From assembly GCA_030432235.1 (NCBI GenBank), contig JAUIHT010000005.1, positions 430,319 to 494,318 on the forward strand: a stretch of 64,000 nucleotides of DNA. The letters run 5' to 3'. Source of the stretch: Verrucomicrobiia bacterium (lineage in GTDB: Bacteria; Verrucomicrobiota; Verrucomicrobiia; Opitutales; Cerasicoccaceae). This document shows positions 60,453 to 64,000 of this stretch, one piece after another. The notes under the pieces were generated by a model. The model worked only from the letters and a program-made list of their open reading frames with translations, searched no databases and was not told where the DNA came from. How positions within the stretch are numbered: position 1 is the first letter of the stretch; each line of letters begins with the position of its first letter. Both the position numbers and the translations under genes were made by a program.

Positions 60453-61343
60453 TTACAATTGATCCTGGTGACGTTCAAGCTCGGTGGCCAATCTCCGGTA
60501 ATCGGTAGCCACGCTGTCCTCCTCCTGGCCGACCTGGCCGACGAGGTTGACGGGCAGGCCCAGGGTGACGGCGCGACGCACCACGGTGGCGTCGCGAATC
60601 TGGGTTTCGAAAATCTTTGCGCTGGGGTGAACCCGCTTCTGGTTGCGGAATTGATTCAAGCGAAGCTGCATGCGCATTTTCGGCACCTCGATGTCGACGT
60701 TGGCCTTGATCGAATTGAAAATGATGCCCTTGGCTGACGCAGCCGGGCCCATGCCTGGCTGACGGAAACTGGCTGAGCGCTTGTGGAAAAGCATCAGCTT
60801 CTCCACCAACAGGGTAAAACCGATCAGACTGAGCGCATCCGGGTTGGCCGGCACATACATCTCGTTGGCGCTAAAGACGCCGAGCTGGGAGGCCTTGAGG
60901 ATGTTGGGCGGGTTGTCGAACAGGATGTAGTCGTAGTTATCCTCGATTTCGCGGAGCTGCTCGTAGAACTTCAGATAGGGCGGCATGGCCGGGTCGCCCT
61001 TGAACTCGTTTTCCAAGTCCACCAGGTTGAAGGTGGTCGGGGCGATATCCAGGCCTGGCAGGATGGACTTGCCGTCCTTATCCAGCACCACGTCCTTGAC
61101 GATGATGTCCTTGAGCTTGTCCTCGCCAGGCTCGAAGATAGAGAATACGGAGCCTTTGCCCTCGATATTGAGCTTATTCCACCGGTCCAGACGCATCAGC
61201 CAGATGCTGGCGTTGGACTGAGTATCCAAGTCCACCAATAGAACGCGCTTACCCTTTTGGACGAGGCATGCGGCCGTGTTAACAATGAGGGAGGTCTTAC
61301 CGACCCCTCCCTTGTAGTTGATGAAACAAATCTTGCGAGGCAT
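60453..61343 (-). CDS. ParA-family ATPase
   Basis: A 296-residue Walker-type ATPase. Deviant Walker A NYKGGVGKTSLIVNTA (residues about 9-24), LLVDLDTQSNASIWLM with Walker A' aspartate, and DYILFDNPPNILKAS. The family dimerises on ATP and binds DNA or membrane to position cargo. ATG 61343 (MPRKICFIN) is preferred; an in-frame TTG at 61379 adds 12 residues. No ParB or parS motif is seen nearby. Instead it leads an operon with an unknown protein and a coiled-coil protein. Chromosome segregation or organelle positioning are both possible. Confidence 0.88.
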   Translation of the reverse strand: MPRKICFINYKGGVGKTSLIVNTAACLVQKGKRVLLVDLDTQSNASIWLMRLDRWNKLNIEGKGSVFSIFEPGEDKLKDIIVKDVVLDKDGKSILPGLDIAPTTFNLVDLENEFKGDPAMPPYLKFYEQLREIEDNYDYILFDNPPNILKASQLGVFSANEMYVPANPDALSLIGFTLLVEKLMLFHKRSASFRQPGMGPAASAKGIIFNSIKANVDIEVPKMRMQLRLNQFRNQKRVHPSAKIFETQIRDATVVRRAVTLGLPVNLVGQVGQEEDSVATDYRRLATELERHQDQL

Positions 61344-61488
61344 TAGGGCAGATATCGGTGTAATCCCTTGAGCATGCAAAGCTTAATTACAAACAGGGCA
61401 AGCCTTTGTAACGAAAAGCAGCAATTTCGTGGTTTTAATAGAATAATTAACATTGGCCAATTCCATTAGCTTATCAGTACAGGAGAAC

Positions 61489-61635
61489 TTCGGCAATAAA
61501 GCCGAACCCTTAAAGCCTCTCCTTAAATTGCTGTATTCCAGGAGGGCAAAGATACTGGCAGAGAGCCCAGCAAACGTCCCTCAGTGGGAGGTGTTAGCAA
61601 TTTAACCTACCCACAGGTGGGAAAATTAATTTTCC
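61489..61635. other. Structured intergenic element between ParA-type and unknown gene
   Basis: In the 397-bp divergent gap: hairpin TTCGGC/GCCGAA (61489-61494/61501-61506); a long-range perfect stem AAATTGCT/AGCAATTT (61525-61532/61596-61603) enclosing 63 nt with further G-rich pairing (GGGC/GCCC, TCCC/GGGA); CCCAC/GTGGG (61610-61614/61617-61621); and a perfect 16-bp palindrome GGAAAATTAATTTTCC (61620-61635). It could be a structured RNA followed by an operator, or several protein-binding sites. The rest of the gap (61344-61488, 61636-61740) shows nothing clear. Confidence 0.45.
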
Positions 61636-61740
61636 TAAGGATGCCATTTATTGTTGATAGAGGGAAAAAATAGCCACTAAACTGCATAACCAGACACGAA
61701 AACGAAGCGTCACTCACTACTCGCCAACTCCTACACCCCT

Positions 61741-62457
61741 ATGAGAAAGTACAAAGTCGTAACGCAACTAACTACCTACGTCTGGGCTGAATCTCCGGAA
61801 GATGCTCAGAAGTTTCACGATGAACGTGTACGCCGCGGGCAGATAACGCTCGAGCGCGATGCCAAAACGGATACCGGCCTCAGCCGCGCCCTCGGTGTCA
61901 AATTCCTCGAGGCGCCCGAAGACATCTCCTGTACCCGCGACCCCATCGAAAAGCCCCGTCCCCGGGACTGGATCGAAATTTCACAGGATGGCATGTCACT
62001 GGTCGCCCTGGTAACGAAGCTCTCCAAGCGTCGCGTCTACTACTACGAGGCCCTGACCAAGACGGAGCGCTCCATCGACCGGGACAAGTGGGCTCGCTGG
62101 GCAGTGCAGCACACCATCCACCCGTCCTACGAGCAGCAGCTACCGACTTTCATTTTCCACGAGTGCCTGCGTGTCCACCGCGAGAAGGGGCTTATCACCG
62201 ACTCCGGCGGCACCCCCGATTCCTCCTTCATCCTGAGCGTCCTGGAAAAGTACGGCTACGAGCCGGACGATTACGAAATCCAGAACGGCTATTGGGCGGA
62301 AAACCTCCTGGACCGCGAGTTGACCAAACACATTTTGGAAAACAGCGAGCAGGGACAAGCCGCACCCGGCGAAGCTCAGCCCGCCAGCAGCGATCCCTGG
62401 GACATCTCGTTGGGCGACGACCTCCCCACCCTCGACGAGTTCAAAGAGCACGTCTAG
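61741..62457 (+). CDS. Cytoplasmic protein of unknown function
   Basis: A 238-residue protein of no recognised family. It starts with MRKYKVVTQLTTYVWAESPE, a short beta-alpha segment, and continues with VALVTKLSKRRVYYYEALTK, YGYEPDDYEIQNGYWAENLL and an acidic tail LPTLDEFKEHV. No signal peptide or membrane helix. Codon use is like its neighbours, so it is probably a real conserved gene. Divergent from the ParA-type gene across the structured gap. Confidence 0.65.
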   Translation: MRKYKVVTQLTTYVWAESPEDAQKFHDERVRRGQITLERDAKTDTGLSRALGVKFLEAPEDISCTRDPIEKPRPRDWIEISQDGMSLVALVTKLSKRRVYYYEALTKTERSIDRDKWARWAVQHTIHPSYEQQLPTFIFHECLRVHREKGLITDSGGTPDSSFILSVLEKYGYEPDDYEIQNGYWAENLLDRELTKHILENSEQGQAAPGEAQPASSDPWDISLGDDLPTLDEFKEHV

Positions 62458-62535
62458 CCGAAGTACGGCTTTGGATACCCAAGGCTGTGCATTGTGATGG
62501 GGCTTTACCCATCACGCGTGCTGCTTGTTGTCCCG

Positions 62536-63255
62536 CTAAGACACTCCCACGTCGGCCAGAAACTCTCTGCATGCGCGCAGGAAGGTCTCGGGCTGTTCCC
62601 AAGGAACACGGTGGCCGGCACCCGGGACTACTTGGTGGCGTAAACCGGGAACGCGTGAAGCGAGTTCCACCCCCAGGCGTGAATATATCCGGTCATACTC
62701 ACCACTCAGGTAGAGGAGCGGCGGAGCCGACAACTTTGCCAGGGCGGGAGTCATGCACTCCTGGTTACCCTTCGAAAAACTGATAAAAGTCCGGGCAAGC
62801 AGCACACGATCAAAGTCCTCTTCGCACGGCGGACACGGATTGGGCACGCCACCAAAGACAGTCTGCGCATCCCATTCGGCTATGAGAGCACCCCAGGGCT
62901 CCTCGGTAAAGCGCTTCGCCCAGCGGGTATCGTTCTTCAGCCAGGCACCTCGTAGCTCAGGATCGTCACTCCCCGGGTGTGCGCCCACGAGGATTACTGC
63001 TGCCCACAGTGCGGGGTCTTGTACCAGAGCCTGCATAGCGAGTCGCCCACCCAAGGAGTACCCCACCAATACGCGCCGGTTATCAGCAACGGAATCATGG
63101 GCGATCTGTTCACAAAACCCTTTGGCCCAAGCCGCAGGACTATCCGTCGCCCCACTCCACAGATCCACCGCGATGGATTGCCCGGGAAACGTTTCCCGGG
63201 CAAAGTCCCACACCGCCGGAGTCTGGAGATTACCATGGAGAAAGTACGCCTGCAT
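62536..63255 (-). CDS. Alpha/beta hydrolase (MenH-like)
   Basis: A 239-residue hydrolase. Oxyanion HGNLQTPAVW near the N-terminus, nucleophile elbow VLVGYSLGGRLAMQALV, acid region YLSGEYDRIYSR and histidine VPGAGHRVPWEQPE. The GYSLGGRLAM form resembles MenH (SHCHC synthase of menaquinone synthesis), but no other men gene is here, so this is tentative. Cytoplasmic. It follows the dioxygenase-like gene on the same strand by about 290 bp. Confidence 0.8.
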   Translation of the reverse strand: MQAYFLHGNLQTPAVWDFARETFPGQSIAVDLWSGATDSPAAWAKGFCEQIAHDSVADNRRVLVGYSLGGRLAMQALVQDPALWAAVILVGAHPGSDDPELRGAWLKNDTRWAKRFTEEPWGALIAEWDAQTVFGGVPNPCPPCEEDFDRVLLARTFISFSKGNQECMTPALAKLSAPPLLYLSGEYDRIYSRLGVELASRVPGLRHQVVPGAGHRVPWEQPETFLRACREFLADVGVS

Positions 63256-63270
63256 GGCCCCAAATTGAGG

Positions 63271-63516
63271 CTATGGTTCCGTCTGGCAAGCCGGACTTAG
63301 CAAACGCCCAACCTCGGTGACCACTTGCGGACCAAAGAAAAAGCCCTGCGTCTCAAGCAGCTCTTTGACAACCGGCACCGTGACAGCGCCGCCCGCAACA
63401 GCGACCCTGAGGAAGAACTCCACTCGCTGCCAGCCCTTCTCCCGGAGTTGAACGAAGGCATTTGCATGTAACGGACTGAAGACTCCCCGGAGATGACGAA
63501 TGAGGTGAAGCCCCAC
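63271..63516 (-). CDS. Possible small protein (uncertain)
   Basis: An 81-codon frame with GTG start between two real genes on the same strand. It contains stretches that look protein-like (KGWQRVEFFLRVAVAGGAVT, VKELLETQGFFFGPQVVTEV) but no ATG, no ribosome-binding site and no recognised family. It may be a remnant or chance frame. If it is not a gene, 63256-63542 is a plain intergenic region without other visible features. Confidence 0.25.
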   Translation of the reverse strand: MGLHLIRHLRGVFSPLHANAFVQLREKGWQRVEFFLRVAVAGGAVTVPVVKELLETQGFFFGPQVVTEVGRLLSPACQTEP

Positions 63517-63542
63517 GCTTCTCAGACTGTGATTGGCTTGGG

Positions 63543-64000
63543 CTAGGAAGCATGGGAGTACAGAACGGGGTTCATGGGTGTGTTAATGACTTCTCCGATT
63601 TTGGCGCCGGGCAACCAGTTGTTCCAGTCATTGCGCTGGTACTGATTCTTCGGCTCCACCAACTTCATATCCTGATCCATGTAGATGATGGTCATCACCT
63701 CGCGGGGCTTTTTTGTGGTGTTGGGGCCGGCCCGGTGGAAAGTAAACCCGTAGTGAAAACTGACTTCGCCAAGGTCGAAGGGGCCGCGGTCAATGGGCAG
63801 GTTGGAGAGCTTCAGGTGCTCCTCTATTTTCTCTTCGCTCTCGTCGCTGATCTCCAGATCACGACCAAACTTGATCTGCTGGCTACCGACAGAGAACTCC
63901 AGCGGCCCCATTTCGAGCGGCAGTTCCAGGAGCGGAATCCATGCGGTCACGGTGTTGTTGTTGGACAGGGGCCAGTAGAACTGGTCGACGTGCCAGGGAG
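63543..64000 (-). CDS. Phytanoyl-CoA dioxygenase-family protein, C-terminal part (cut by window edge)
   Basis: Reading is open from the window end to the stop at 63543; the start lies outside. The Fe(II) site His-x-Asp appears in WHVDQFYWPLSNNNTVTAWI, and the distal histidine in VSFHYGFTFHRAGPNTTKKP, as in 2-oxoglutarate-dependent PhyH dioxygenases. The Arg for 2-oxoglutarate may be the one in TTKKPREVMTII. Many Verrucomicrobiota and Planctomycetes carry numerous paralogues with unknown substrates. At least 152 codons are visible. Confidence 0.85.
   Translation of the reverse strand, partial: PWHVDQFYWPLSNNNTVTAWIPLLELPLEMGPLEFSVGSQQIKFGRDLEISDESEEKIEEHLKLSNLPIDRGPFDLGEVSFHYGFTFHRAGPNTTKKPREVMTIIYMDQDMKLVEPKNQYQRNDWNNWLPGAKIGEVINTPMNPVLYSHAS

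Noticed and set aside
61610..61635. parS site for the adjacent ParA-type operon
   Set aside because: The palindrome GGAAAATTAATTTTCC does not resemble the chromosomal parS consensus and no ParB gene is present.

Overview
The window looks like part of the chromosome of a Gram-negative member of the Verrucomicrobiota, most likely the Opitutia/Puniceicoccales side. This is inferred from three PEP-CTERM proteins, two giant pseudopilin-like proteins resembling the Verru_Chthon cassette A type, an lptC-lptA-lptB set (so an LPS outer membrane), DUF2961/GH172 and FAD-oxidoreductase genes typical of Verrucomicrobiota polysaccharide loci, and moderately G+C-rich coding sequence. No rRNA, tRNA, CRISPR array or complete insertion sequence was recognised.

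Bases 1 to about 30,050 form an accessory region for polysaccharide breakdown. It starts with a cut-off pseudopilin-like gene, a PEP-CTERM gene and an FAD oxidoreductase. Next come an AraC regulator, an SGNH hydrolase, a large secreted clan GH-A hydrolase, a sialate O-acetylesterase-like enzyme, a second AraC regulator, a GH172 enzyme, a third AraC regulator, a secreted heparinase II/III-like lyase, another PEP-CTERM gene and the complete 1135-residue pseudopilin-like protein with a small partner. A six-gene operon (21,358-27,758) follows: GH88/GH105 unsaturated uronyl hydrolase, RraA-family protein, SDR, cytoplasmic heparinase-like protein, medium-chain dehydrogenase and KduD-like dehydrogenase. 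Together these point to acetylated, uronic-acid-containing glycans that are cut outside the cell, stripped of unsaturated uronates and passed through 2-keto-3-deoxy-type intermediates. No oligosaccharide transporter, KduI, KdgF, KDG kinase or KDPG aldolase was seen, so the pathway is incomplete here or runs differently.

Bases 30,050-64,000 are mostly housekeeping: LPS export (lptC-A-B), a modular secreted endonuclease I, gdhA, a four-gene operon with an ABCG-like exporter, a beta-lactamase-fold pseudoenzyme next to a PhoD-like phosphatase, two signal-less GspG-like proteins, moeB with a rhodanese domain, an A/T-richer GSCFA/SGNH pair, an acyltransferase-GNAT fusion resembling ornithine-lipid synthases, a phosphohexomutase, a frameshifted PEP-CTERM gene behind a riboswitch-like leader, shikimate kinase, a thioesterase, DoxX, a nitroreductase and a ParA-type operon without ParB. 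The window ends inside a phytanoyl-CoA dioxygenase-like gene.

The strongest unexplained structures are: a 157-bp element with 17-bp terminal inverted repeats and a 7-bp target duplication that contains the stop codons of both flanking genes; 7-nt-periodic GCNNAAA-type arrays at two places; two highly structured intergenic regions; and the repeated pairing of a PEP-CTERM gene with a giant pseudopilin-like gene in the polysaccharide region.
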